This document shows positions 1 through 6,452 of a DNA stretch of 15,837 bases, one piece after another. The position numbers and the translations under genes are program-made. This DNA is from an uncultured Acetatifactor sp. (GTDB lineage Bacteria; Bacillota; Clostridia; Lachnospirales; Lachnospiraceae). The notes beneath the pieces are model-generated. The model ran no database searches. It was not told the origin of the DNA and saw nothing but the letters and a program-made list of their open reading frames with translations. The DNA lies in the NCBI GenBank assembly GCA_910586775.1, contig CAJUJN010000069.1, forward strand, positions 6,702 to 22,538. Direction: 5' to 3'. The first letter of the stretch is position 1. Every line of letters begins with the position of its first letter.

Positions 1-698
1 TGCTTGTAAATGACACCGGGTACAGGGGGATTATCCTGCAGATCGGCTCCAAAATGAATGCGGTTTCCGTGCAGGGGAGCCACATTATTGCAAAGGCGGG
101 AGCCACGCTGGCACAGGTGGCACGGACTGCGATGGAACATGGGCTGACAGGGCTGGAGTTTGCCTCGGGCATTCCGGGAACCGTAGGCGGCGGTGTGGTG
201 ATGAATGCCGGAGCCTACGGGGGAGAGATGAGCCAGGTGGTGGTTCAGGTGAATGTGGTGAGCCGGGATGGTGAAGTACTGGAACTGGACAACGAGACCA
301 TGGAATTCGGTTACCGGACCAGCGCGATCAGAAAAAGTCCTTTTATTGTGACAGAAGTTATTTTTCGGTTGGAGAAAGGTGACACAGATGTCATAAGGGG
401 CAGGATGGAAGAACTGGCGGGACGGCGAAGGGAGAAACAGCCGTTGGAGTATCCCAGTGCAGGAAGCACCTTCAAACGTCCGGAGGGGAATTTCGCCGGG
501 AAGCTGATCATGGAAGCGGGGTTGAAGGGATTCCAGATAGGCGGTGCCAGAGTGTCCGAAAAGCATTGCGGATTTGTAGTCAATGCCGGAAATGCAACCG
601 CGCAGGATGTGAGGGATGTGATGGCTGAGATACAGGCCCGGGTTAAGGCAATGTTTCGGGTAGAGCTGGAGCCGGAGGTTGTATTTCTGGGGTGGTAA
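1..698 (+). CDS. murB: UDP-N-acetylenolpyruvoylglucosamine reductase, 5'-truncated by window edge
   Basis: Catalyses the NADPH- and FAD-dependent reduction of UDP-GlcNAc-enolpyruvate to UDP-MurNAc in the cytoplasm, the second committed step of peptidoglycan precursor synthesis. The frame is open from base 3 with no start in view, so about 70 N-terminal residues, including most of the FAD-binding region, lie outside. Visible family signatures are the flavin-site stretch GIPGTVGGGVVMNAGAYGGE, the block AGSTFKRPEGNFAG with the proton-donating Ser, and a C-terminal Glu in the segment ELEPEVVFLG. An internal ATG at 54 is not the start, because the LVNDTGYRG residues before it are conserved MurB sequence. 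It heads the visible operon. In many relatives hprK precedes murB, which would fit the Crh-like gene downstream, but hprK is not visible here. Confidence 0.96.
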   Translation, partial: LVNDTGYRGIILQIGSKMNAVSVQGSHIIAKAGATLAQVARTAMEHGLTGLEFASGIPGTVGGGVVMNAGAYGGEMSQVVVQVNVVSRDGEVLELDNETMEFGYRTSAIRKSPFIVTEVIFRLEKGDTDVIRGRMEELAGRRREKQPLEYPSAGSTFKRPEGNFAGKLIMEAGLKGFQIGGARVSEKHCGFVVNAGNATAQDVRDVMAEIQARVKAMFRVELEPEVVFLGW

Positions 699-700
699 AT

Positions 701-844
701 GTGAAGGAAATCACTAAGCTCGAAAGTACCTCGATAAGTGATTTCGGACTTTACATGGAAGAATGCCCAAAATGCGGGCGTTCTTTCAGGCGCATATTTG
801 TGCATTGCCGGACGGTGTCATTCCCGATGGCGCTGACGCCGTAG
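701..844 (+). CDS. Possible small ORF between murB and rapZ (47 aa, GTG start)
   Basis: A GTG two bases after the murB stop opens 47 codons, with a GGGGTGG that could serve as ribosome site inside the end of murB. The product has one CPKC pair followed by a lone HC, like half of a zinc ribbon, and I do not recognise it. An in-frame ATG at 755 would give only 29 residues. Against it: it is short, it overlaps a stem-loop at 707-745, and no homology can be recalled. If it is not translated, the 173-bp gap is an unusually long spacer inside an otherwise tight operon. Confidence 0.2.
   Translation: MKEITKLESTSISDFGLYMEECPKCGRSFRRIFVHCRTVSFPMALTP
707..745 (+). other. Stem-loop in the murB-rapZ gap
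   Basis: GAAATCACT (707-715) is exactly complementary to AGTGATTTC (737-745). Inside it, TCGA (720-723) pairs with TCGA (731-734) around a 7-base loop, leaving a small asymmetric internal loop. No run of T follows, so it does not look like an intrinsic terminator. It could be an RNA processing or stability element that sets the rapZ level relative to murB; that role is inference. Confidence 0.45.
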
Positions 845-871
845 ACGGCAGGGCGGGAAGTGTGAGAAAAC

Positions 872-1738
872 ATGAGATTTGTAGTGGTGACGGGAATGAG
901 CGGAGGCGGGAAGAGTACCGCCCTGAAAATGCTGGAGGATGCCGGATTTTACTGTGTGGACAACCTTCCGGTCTCCCTGATTGAAAAATTTGCAGAACTG
1001 GTATCCATGCCGGGCAGCGAGGTGGGTAAGGTTGCCCTGGGGCTTGACGTGCGCTCCGGCCAGTCCTTTGATGATGTGGCAGGAATTTTGGAAAAGCTGA
1101 AAAAAACAGGGTACAAGCTGGAAATTCTTTTCATGGATGCGGATGAGAACGTGCTCATAAAGCGGTATAAAGAGACCAGGAGAATTCATCCCCTGGCGGC
1201 GGACGGAAGAGTAGAGGACGGTGTCAGGGCGGAACGCCAAGTGCTTGAAAAGATCAGGCGCAGAGCGGATTATGTGATTGACACGTCGCTTTTGCTGACC
1301 AGGGAGCTGAAAGAAGAACTTGACAGGATTTTTGTGGAGAATGCGGAGTATAACAGCCTGATGGTGACAGTAATGTCATTTGGGTTTAAGCACGGGATAC
1401 CATCAGATGCTGACCTTGTGATGGATGTCCGTTTTCTGCCGAATCCTTTTTATATAGATGAACTGAAGCATAAGACCGGAAATGACAGGGAAGTACAGGA
1501 TTATGTCATGAGTTTCCCGGAAGCGGAAGAATTTACGACGAAGATGACAGATTTGCTGCAGTTTTTGCTTCCCAATTATGTCAAGGAGGGGAAATACCGT
1601 CTGGTGATTGCCATTGGCTGTACGGGAGGCAGGCACCGAAGCGTCACCCTTGCCGGTGAGCTTTACAGACGCATGAAGGACAGGGGCAAGTATGGGATTA
1701 AGCTTTATCACAGGGATGTAAACCAACAGGGAAAATAG
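872..1738 (+). CDS. rapZ: RapZ/YvcJ family nucleotide-binding protein
   Basis: A P-loop nucleotide-binding protein of 288 aa, the normal family length. The Walker A motif GMSGGGKST spans residues 8-16, followed by the typical GFYCVDNLP. The conserved C-terminal-domain signature GCTGGRHRSV lies at residues 249-258. In E. coli RapZ is an RNA-binding adaptor that controls glmS through the sRNA GlmZ. In B. subtilis the orthologue YvcJ binds and hydrolyses nucleotides and influences competence. The role here is therefore known only at family level, with a link to amino-sugar and cell-wall supply suggested by the murB neighbour. The start at ATG 872 gives the canonical N-terminus MRFVVVTG, though its ribosome site (GGGAAG) is weak and distant. 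Confidence 0.95.
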   Translation: MRFVVVTGMSGGGKSTALKMLEDAGFYCVDNLPVSLIEKFAELVSMPGSEVGKVALGLDVRSGQSFDDVAGILEKLKKTGYKLEILFMDADENVLIKRYKETRRIHPLAADGRVEDGVRAERQVLEKIRRRADYVIDTSLLLTRELKEELDRIFVENAEYNSLMVTVMSFGFKHGIPSDADLVMDVRFLPNPFYIDELKHKTGNDREVQDYVMSFPEAEEFTTKMTDLLQFLLPNYVKEGKYRLVIAIGCTGGRHRSVTLAGELYRRMKDRGKYGIKLYHRDVNQQGK

Positions 1739-1797
1739 ATATTTATATATGGCAGTTCGGTGCCCTGCCGGAATTGTTGCGGAGATGAGGAGGGCAT

Positions 1798-2703
1798 ATG
1801 TCATTCTCAAGTGAAGTAAAAGAGGAACTGGCAAAGCGGGTGAGTCCTGCAAGGCATTGCCAGATTGCCGAGCTGGCAGCCATCATGAACTTGTGCGGTC
1901 AGTATGGCAGAGACGAAAACGGCGGCTTTACCATCGGATTTCAGACGGAAAATGAAGCTGTTGCCAGAAAAGGCTTTACATTATTGAAAAAAACATATAA
2001 TATAGATACGGATATTGTGTTAAGGGAATCGGAAATTCAGGGCCTGCTGAGTAAGCTGGGAGATCCGGACAAGCCTGTGAGCCCGATTCTGATCAAAAGC
2101 GTCTGCTGCAAGCGGGCATTCCTAAGAGGGGCATTTCTGAGCATAGGCTCCATGAGTGACCCGGCAAAGGGATATCATCTGGAATTTGACTGCGTCAATG
2201 CGGAAAAAGCCAGGCAGTTACAGGAACTGATCAGAGGCTTTGATATCGAAGCCAGAATCATCCGCCGGAAAAAATATCATGTGGTGTACCTGAAAGAAGG
2301 TGCCGGGATTGTGGATTTGCTGAATGTCTGCGAGGCACCCATTTCGCTGATGAATATGGAGAATCTCCGCATTATAAAAGAGATGCGGAATTCCGTCAAC
2401 AGACGTGTGAACTGTGAGACAGCCAATATCGCCAAGACCGTAAATGCTGCCGCGAGACAGGTGGAGGATATCGAATATATTCAGATACATTACGGTTTTC
2501 AGAATCTGCCGGACACGCTGCGCGAGATGGCAGAGATTCGCTTGGAATATCCGGACGTATCGCTGAAGGAGCTGGGGGAATATTTCACCCCTGTTCTGGG
2601 GAAGTCCGGGGTAAACCATAGATTGCGCAAGCTGAGCGAGCTTGCCGAAAAATTAAGGCCACAAATACAGGAAAGAACGGAAGTCAAGGAGGAAAGAAGA
2701 TGA
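1798..2703 (+). CDS. whiA: WhiA DNA-binding regulator
   Basis: WhiA joins a degenerate LAGLIDADG homing-endonuclease fold to a C-terminal helix-turn-helix. It is a sporulation activator in Streptomyces and affects cell division and chromosome segregation in Bacillus. At 301 aa it is close to family length. The N-terminus MSFSSEVKEEL is diagnostic, RAFLRGAFLSIGSMSDP fits the LAGLIDADG half, and residues 255-287 (from SLKELGEYFTP through SGVNHRLRKL) form the HTH. AGGAGG at 1788-1793 sits four bases before ATG 1798. Its last codons overlap the next gene as ATGA, so the two are probably translationally coupled. The spacer to rapZ is 59 bp and contains no yvcK-type gene. Confidence 0.96.
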   Translation: MSFSSEVKEELAKRVSPARHCQIAELAAIMNLCGQYGRDENGGFTIGFQTENEAVARKGFTLLKKTYNIDTDIVLRESEIQGLLSKLGDPDKPVSPILIKSVCCKRAFLRGAFLSIGSMSDPAKGYHLEFDCVNAEKARQLQELIRGFDIEARIIRRKKYHVVYLKEGAGIVDLLNVCEAPISLMNMENLRIIKEMRNSVNRRVNCETANIAKTVNAAARQVEDIEYIQIHYGFQNLPDTLREMAEIRLEYPDVSLKELGEYFTPVLGKSGVNHRLRKLSELAEKLRPQIQERTEVKEERR

Positions 2704-2966
2704 AAAAGACTAGTATAAGCATCAGTCTGGAAGATGAGCAGATGGCCAGACATATTGCACTGCTGGTTCAGAAAGCCAGCAAGTATGAAAGTGTTGTTTA
2801 TATCCAGTCCGGCGATAGGAAAGTAAATGCCAAGAGCATCATGGGAATGATGACCCTGGGAATGGACATCAGCGAAGAACTGGAGATATTGGCGGATGGC
2901 GCGGATGAAGATGCTGCTGTAGAAGGCATTGTCAGCTTTATAAAGAGTGTTGAAGAGCAGGCGTGA
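2700..2966 (+). CDS. crh: Crh-like HPr paralogue lacking the catalytic His15
   Basis: An 88-residue protein with the HPr fold. The Ser46 site is intact in KVNAKSIMGMMTLGM (Ser at residue 46), and the C-terminal SGADEN-type motif appears as ADGADEDAA. The active-site loop, usually HARP, reads Q14-M15-A16-R17-H18, so the His that carries PTS phosphate is replaced by Met and the following Pro by His. B. subtilis Crh has Gln15, keeps Ser46, and also lies directly behind whiA (yvcL). The expected role is therefore regulatory: phosphorylation on Ser46 by HPr kinase and binding to CcpA or other targets, without sugar transport. This is inferred from residues and synteny. The gene overlaps whiA by 4 bp. 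It could also be a diverged HPr-like protein with unknown partners. Confidence 0.85.
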   Translation: MKKTSISISLEDEQMARHIALLVQKASKYESVVYIQSGDRKVNAKSIMGMMTLGMDISEELEILADGADEDAAVEGIVSFIKSVEEQA

Positions 2967-2970
2967 AGTC

Positions 2971-3885
2971 ATGGATAAGAAACTGCTTTTTGTATATAAT
3001 CCCAAAGCCGGAAAAGCGCTCATAAAAAACAGGCTTGCGGATATTCTGGATATTTTTGCGCGGGCAGGATATGAAACTACCGTGGCACCCACGCAGAAGC
3101 ATGGCGATGCCACAGAGGCGGTGGCGCAGCGCCAGAATTGCTATGACCTTGTGGTATGCAGCGGCGGCGACGGTACTTTGGACGAGGTTGTGACAGGAAT
3201 GATCCGGAGCGGTTTCAACACGCCTATCGGTTATATTCCGGCAGGCAGCACCAATGATTTCGGGGGAAGTCTTTCCCTGCCGAAAAACATGCTGCGTGCG
3301 GCGGAAGTGGCGGTGAAGGGGAGGAATTTTCCCTGTGACATCGGTTCCTTCGCTCATGAAGAGGCCAACGACGTGTTTGTATACATTGCGGCATTCGGGC
3401 TTTTCACGGACGTATCTTATGAGACGGCCCAGGATATCAAAAATGTACTGGGGCATATGGCATATCTTCTGGAAGGGATGAAACGTCTGTCGCAGATACG
3501 GTCGTTTCATGTGAGAGCAAGCTGGGAGAATACGGAAGTCGAAGATGATTTTATCTTCGGAATGATTACAAATTCCACATCTGTGGGAGGCTTTAAAAAC
3601 ATTACCGGGAAAAATGTAAAGATGGATGACGGTGTTTTTGAGGTGACACTGATCAAGAATCCCAGGAATCCGGTAGAACTGAATAATATTATGTTGTCCC
3701 TGCTGAACCGGGATATGGATACCAACGCTATGTATTACTTCCGTACGGCGGAGTTGACGCTGGAATCCAGGGAACCGATGGCATGGACGCTGGATGGCGA
3801 AAACGGCGGCACCCATACAAAAGTAACTATCAAAAATGTATGCAAGGGAATTGACATCAGGGTAAAAAATCCGCCTTCCAAATAA
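2971..3885 (+). CDS. Diacylglycerol kinase / lipid kinase, YegS-DagK type
   Basis: An ATP-dependent kinase of the diacylglycerol kinase catalytic family, 304 aa. The nucleotide-binding motif GGDGT is at residues 65-69 and PAGSTNDF at 90-97, with an N-terminal VYNPKAGK and a C-terminal β-domain ending near WTLDGENGG. Gram-positive members recycle diacylglycerol to phosphatidate at the inner face of the membrane; others phosphorylate different lipids, so the exact substrate is open. I chose ATG 2971, four bases after the crh stop, because it gives the conserved MDKKLLFVYNP start. An in-frame GTG at 2947 would add eight residues overlapping crh. It is probably co-transcribed with whiA and crh. 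Confidence 0.9.
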   Translation: MDKKLLFVYNPKAGKALIKNRLADILDIFARAGYETTVAPTQKHGDATEAVAQRQNCYDLVVCSGGDGTLDEVVTGMIRSGFNTPIGYIPAGSTNDFGGSLSLPKNMLRAAEVAVKGRNFPCDIGSFAHEEANDVFVYIAAFGLFTDVSYETAQDIKNVLGHMAYLLEGMKRLSQIRSFHVRASWENTEVEDDFIFGMITNSTSVGGFKNITGKNVKMDDGVFEVTLIKNPRNPVELNNIMLSLLNRDMDTNAMYYFRTAELTLESREPMAWTLDGENGGTHTKVTIKNVCKGIDIRVKNPPSK

Positions 3886-4081
3886 ACAGCCGTGACTGCT
3901 CGGAGAGCGGGCGGCACAGATGAAGAAAATAAGTATGAAAAAGTGTGCAATCATACTGTTGAGTGAATGTCCGCGTCAGCGGGCAGAAGGCATTAAGGTG
4001 ATAAAAAGCGGTAACATGCCGTTTCCGCGGAGGAGGACGGCAGGATATCGCTGAAATATAAAAAATGGAGGTATTAATATC

Positions 4082-4945
4082 ATGCTAGTTTCAGCAACAG
4101 AAATGCTTAAAAAAGCGAAGGAAGGCCACTATGCAGTAGGCCAGTTCAACATCAACAACCTGGAGTGGACAAAGTCCATTCTGCTGACAGCCAAGGAGTG
4201 CAAGTCTCCTGTTATTCTCGGCGTATCCGAGGGCGCAGGCAAGTACATGGGCGGCTATCATGCAGTAGTAGGCATGGTGAACGGCCTGCTGAAGGATCTG
4301 GATATCGATGTGCCCGTAGCGCTGCATCTGGACCACGGCTCCTATGAGCACTGCTACAAATGTATTGAAGCCGGTTTCTCATCAGTTATGTTCGACGGTT
4401 CCCACTATCCTATCGACGAGAACGTAGCGAAGACCACCGAGCTGGTAGCGGCAGCACATGGCAAGGGAATTTCCATCGAGGCTGAGGTCGGTTCCATCGG
4501 CGGCGAGGAAGACGGCGTTGTAGGCATGGGCGAGTGCGCAGATCCCAAGGAGTGCAAGGCTATCGCAGATCTGGGCGTTGACTTCCTGGCAGCAGGTATC
4601 GGTAATATCCACGGCAAATATCCTGAGAACTGGAAGGGCTTAAGCTTTGAGACTCTGGATGCCGTACAGCAGCTCACAGGAGAGATGCCTCTGGTGCTTC
4701 ACGGCGGCACAGGCATTCCTGCCGATATGATCAAGAAGGCAATCAGCCTGGGCGTGGCTAAGATTAACGTAAATACCGAGTGCCAGCTGGCATTTGCGGC
4801 TGCCACCCGCAAGTACGTGGAAGAGGGCAAGGATCTCCAGGGCAAGGGATTTGATCCCCGCAAGCTTCTGGCTCCCGGCGCTCAGGCCATCAAGGATACC
4901 GTGAAGGAGAAGATGGAGTTGTTCGGTTCTGTGGGCAAGGCCTGA
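4082..4945 (+). CDS. fba: Class II fructose-1,6-bisphosphate aldolase
   Basis: The zinc-dependent aldolase of glycolysis and gluconeogenesis, which splits fructose-1,6-bisphosphate into glyceraldehyde-3-phosphate and dihydroxyacetone phosphate. At 287 aa it shows ALHLDHG with the catalytic Asp84 and zinc ligand His85, SIEAEVGSIGGEEDG, GNIHGKYP (His177) and PLVLHGGTGIP (His207), then KINVNTE, which binds substrate phosphate. A ribosome site GGAGG lies ten bases before ATG 4082. Codon choice is markedly more biased than in the flanking genes (mostly GGC, CTG, ATC, AAG), as expected for an abundant glycolytic enzyme. A 196-bp gap separates it from the lipid kinase, so it probably has its own promoter, although I see no convincing -35/-10 pair there. 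Confidence 0.97.
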   Translation: MLVSATEMLKKAKEGHYAVGQFNINNLEWTKSILLTAKECKSPVILGVSEGAGKYMGGYHAVVGMVNGLLKDLDIDVPVALHLDHGSYEHCYKCIEAGFSSVMFDGSHYPIDENVAKTTELVAAAHGKGISIEAEVGSIGGEEDGVVGMGECADPKECKAIADLGVDFLAAGIGNIHGKYPENWKGLSFETLDAVQQLTGEMPLVLHGGTGIPADMIKKAISLGVAKINVNTECQLAFAAATRKYVEEGKDLQGKGFDPRKLLAPGAQAIKDTVKEKMELFGSVGKA

Positions 4946-5029
4946 GACGCAGGTTTCGACTCCGGACAGGCTGTGGCAGAGTTCATATTTTGTTAACAGA
5001 TCATTCAAGCAATATTTGAATTCTTATCA

Positions 5030-5057
5030 TTGTTTAGACATTTCTTGTGGGTATACT
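5030..5057 (+). promoter_or_regulatory. Weak promoter candidate upstream of the inverted-repeat element
   Basis: TTGTTT (5030-5035), a 16-base spacer and TATACT (5052-5057). No gene follows on this strand. Transcription from here would run into the hairpin at 5132-5156 and could yield an RNA of about 100 nt. The -35 match is only partial. Confidence 0.25.
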
Positions 5058-5131
5058 GTATTCATAAGCAACAGATACAAAACAGAGATGATTGCAAGCC
5101 ACAGTTACTGAATAACTTTTTCATAATTATA

Positions 5132-5168
5132 GCCAGGGAACCCCGGGTTCCCTGGCATCCTCCTTTTC
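5132..5168 (+). terminator. Terminator-like hairpin, left arm
   Basis: GCCAGGGAAC (5132-5141) pairs perfectly with GTTCCCTGGC (5147-5156) around CCCGG, followed by ATCCTCCTTTTC. It is a very stable stem with a modest T run and may end fba transcription about 200 bases past its stop. It belongs to the left arm of the inverted-repeat element. Confidence 0.55.
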
Positions 5169-5372
5169 ATAGGGAATTTCGGGTGAGAGTTCCGGAAATG
5201 GATTATAATGAGAGAGCATCGTCAATTAATCGGATTCATTCTGACTTCGGGCGGAGAGAATTGCAGAGTTATATCGGCGGTGTTTTTTGTTTGCGAAGAT
5301 GTGCCTGAGGGGGTTAGGAGATTGTGACGATTCGGCATTTCCGATGCTCTGATGAAAGTACGGAATACCCGT

Positions 5373-5409
5373 AAAAAGGGAGGATGCCAGGAAACTTGCG
5401 TTCCCTGGC
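5373..5409 (-). terminator. Terminator-like hairpin, right arm (minus strand)
   Basis: Read on the minus strand, GCCAGGGAAC and GTTTCCTGGC pair with one mismatch around GCAA and are followed by ATCCTCCC and five T. It is the mirror copy of the hairpin at 5132-5168 and could stop leftward transcription reading through from the cyclophilin gene. Confidence 0.5.
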
Positions 5410-5605
5410 ATTATTATGAAAAAGTTATTTAGTAAACAGTAACCATGGCTGGCATCCGTTGATGTTTCTGTTCTGTTGATAGTTATAGTATAAGAGAAAT
5501 AAATGTATAAACAATGAGGATTAATTTAAAAATAGTTGAATGATTTGTAAACAAAATGTGAATGGAGATAATCGGGCAGCATGGATTGTACACGGCACCC
5601 CCATG

Positions 5606-5628
5606 CAAAAAGCCTGTAGGGCAGGCTT
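5606..5628 (-). terminator. Intrinsic terminator for leftward transcription
   Basis: On the minus strand AAGCCTG, loop CCCTA, then CAGGCTT run straight into further T residues (five T in all). This is a compact intrinsic terminator about 150 bases past the cyclophilin stop. CATGCA (5602-5607) and TGCATG (5642-5647) could form an outer stem around it. Confidence 0.55.
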
Positions 5629-5683
5629 GGCTGCTCTGTCTTGCATGAAAGTCCGGGGATTCAATGTGAAGTGGAGATTCCCA

Positions 5684-5716
5684 CAAACCCGCAAGGCGTG
5701 TCGCCTTGCGGGTTTG
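5684..5716. repeat. 15-bp perfect hairpin in the hairpin array
   Basis: CAAACCCGCAAGGCG (5684-5698) is fully complementary to CGCCTTGCGGGTTTG (5702-5716) with a 3-base TGT loop. It adjoins and slightly overlaps the 68-bp repeat at 5712-5779. It resembles in layout the smaller module at 5610-5650: each has a GC-rich stem, then TTGGC, then CTGTCTTGCA, which suggests a diverged tandem duplication. The partner copy at the window end breaks off exactly where this hairpin would start, so whether it is part of the dispersed unit cannot be seen here. Confidence 0.7.
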
Positions 5717-5779
5717 GCGCACAGCTGTCTTGCAAAATGAGCAGGAGAGCTCATTTTGCCTGCGCGTTTTCCGCAGGCA
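5712..5779 (-). repeat. Dispersed 3'-associated repeat, copy A
   Basis: Sixty-eight bases, read on the minus strand, match 15770-15837 (+ strand) with five substitutions and no gaps. The unit starts at the base after the stop of the cyclophilin gene. It folds into two hairpins: GCCTGCG/CGCAGGC, and an 11-bp stem GCAAAATGAGC/GCTCATTTTGC with a 6-base loop. Two of the substitutions fall in that loop. In both copies the unit lies downstream of a gene and points the same way, which suggests a role at mRNA 3' ends (termination or protection) or a small mobile repeat that inserts there. Confidence 0.85.
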
Positions 5780-6304
5780 TCAACACTTCTCCGGTTCCGG
5801 ATATTCTATCCCGAAAGTATCTACGGTAACACTCTCCATAACCTGATTTTCATAAGGTCTGTCGGAATAGCTGTCAGTAGAGACTTCAGCGATGCGGTTT
5901 ACCACATCCATTCCCTCAATTACCTTTCCGAACGCAGCATACTGGCCGTCCAGATGAGGAGCGGCTTTGTGCATGATGAAGAACTGCGAGCCTGCGGAAT
6001 CAGGGTGCATGGACCTTGCCATGGACAGCACGCCTGCCGTATGCTTTAAATCATTGGCCACGCCGTTCTTGCTGAATTCGCCTTTGATACTGTAACCGGG
6101 GCCTCCCATGCCCGTGCCGTCAGGACAGCCGCCCTGAATCATAAAGCCCCTGATGACCCGGTGGAAGATCAGTCCGTCATAGAATTTCCTGCTGATCAGA
6201 CTGATAAAGTTATTCACGGAAATGGGGGCAGTTTCGGGATACAGTTCAAGTTTGATCGTATCTCCGCTTTGCATGGTAATGGTGACAATCGGATTTTTTT
6301 CCAT
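5780..6304 (-). CDS. Cyclophilin-type peptidyl-prolyl cis-trans isomerase
   Basis: Catalyses cis-trans isomerisation of X-Pro bonds during protein folding. The 174-aa product has no signal peptide, so it is probably cytoplasmic. Conserved active-site elements are FHRVIRGFMIQGG (Arg49, Phe54, Gln57), GVLSMARSMHPDSAGSQFFI (residues 91-110) and a later HLDGQYAAFGKVIEG. I chose the ATG at 6304-6302, with AAAGGA upstream on the minus strand, because MEKNPIVTITMQSG begins the cyclophilin fold. A longer reading from 6400 adds 32 residues unlike the family and runs through the intergenic promoter region. It is divergent from the acetyltransferase gene and convergent with fba. The dispersed repeat follows its stop at once. 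Confidence 0.94.
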   Translation of the reverse strand: MEKNPIVTITMQSGDTIKLELYPETAPISVNNFISLISRKFYDGLIFHRVIRGFMIQGGCPDGTGMGGPGYSIKGEFSKNGVANDLKHTAGVLSMARSMHPDSAGSQFFIMHKAAPHLDGQYAAFGKVIEGMDVVNRIAEVSTDSYSDRPYENQVMESVTVDTFGIEYPEPEKC

Positions 6305-6359
6305 AATCGATATCCTTTCTGGTGAAAATAATGATATAATATAACCATTGTCTCGACGA

Positions 6360-6388
6360 TTGACTTTGTATTCGCTGAGGCATACAAA
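6360..6388 (+). promoter_or_regulatory. Promoter candidate for the GNAT gene
   Basis: TTGACT (6360-6365), a 17-base spacer and TACAAA (6383-6388) lie about 65 bases before the TTG start. Five of six -35 bases and four of six -10 bases match the housekeeping consensus. Confidence 0.5.
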
Positions 6389-6409
6389 ATCGTGGTACAA
6401 TCAATGATT

Positions 6410-6435
6410 ATAACGTAAAAGTGGGATAACGTAAA
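6410..6435 (+). repeat. Direct repeat between promoter and start of the GNAT gene
   Basis: ATAACGTAAA occurs at 6410-6419 and again at 6426-6435, a 16-bp period. It lies just past the expected transcription start, a position where an operator would block elongation or initiation. No regulator is identified. Confidence 0.4.
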
Positions 6436-6452
6436 GAGGGAAGTGGAAGAAG

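Larger units (their letters stand above)
5105..5435. mobile_element. MITE-like element with long terminal inverted repeats
   Basis: The 331-bp segment begins TTACTGAATAAC and ends with the complement of TTACTAAATAAC. The arms (5105-5163 and 5379-5435) stay alike for about 58 bp, through CTTTTTCATAAT, a GCCAGGGAAC hairpin and GGCATCCTCC. Weaker similarity then continues inward to a shared GAGCATCG on each side. ACAG directly flanks both ends (5101-5104 and 5436-5439) and may be a 4-bp target duplication. There is no coding frame of note inside. This is what a non-autonomous miniature transposable element would look like. The alternative is two homologous terminators facing inward between the convergent genes fba and the cyclophilin gene. 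No transposase is present in the window to mobilise it. Confidence 0.6.

Noticed and set aside
3851..3879. Perfect TTGACA at 3851-3856 as a promoter for fba
   Set aside because: No -10 box at 16-18 bases; the hexamer lies in the coding end of the lipid kinase.
2938..3954. Open frame of 338 codons on the minus strand opposite the lipid kinase
   Set aside because: The plus-strand kinase has all family motifs; the antisense product has no recognisable domain.
3920..4054. 44-codon frame between the lipid kinase and fba
   Set aside because: Poor ribosome site, basic low-information product, no similarity recalled; likely chance.
5602..5779. Hairpin array considered as a CRISPR array
   Set aside because: The modules are not evenly spaced, repeats are diverged, there are no unique spacers of constant length and no cas genes.
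5483..5829. Several short frames on both strands across the hairpin array
   Set aside because: They arise from the repeats; the palindromic stems open frames on both strands with look-alike peptides and no ribosome sites.
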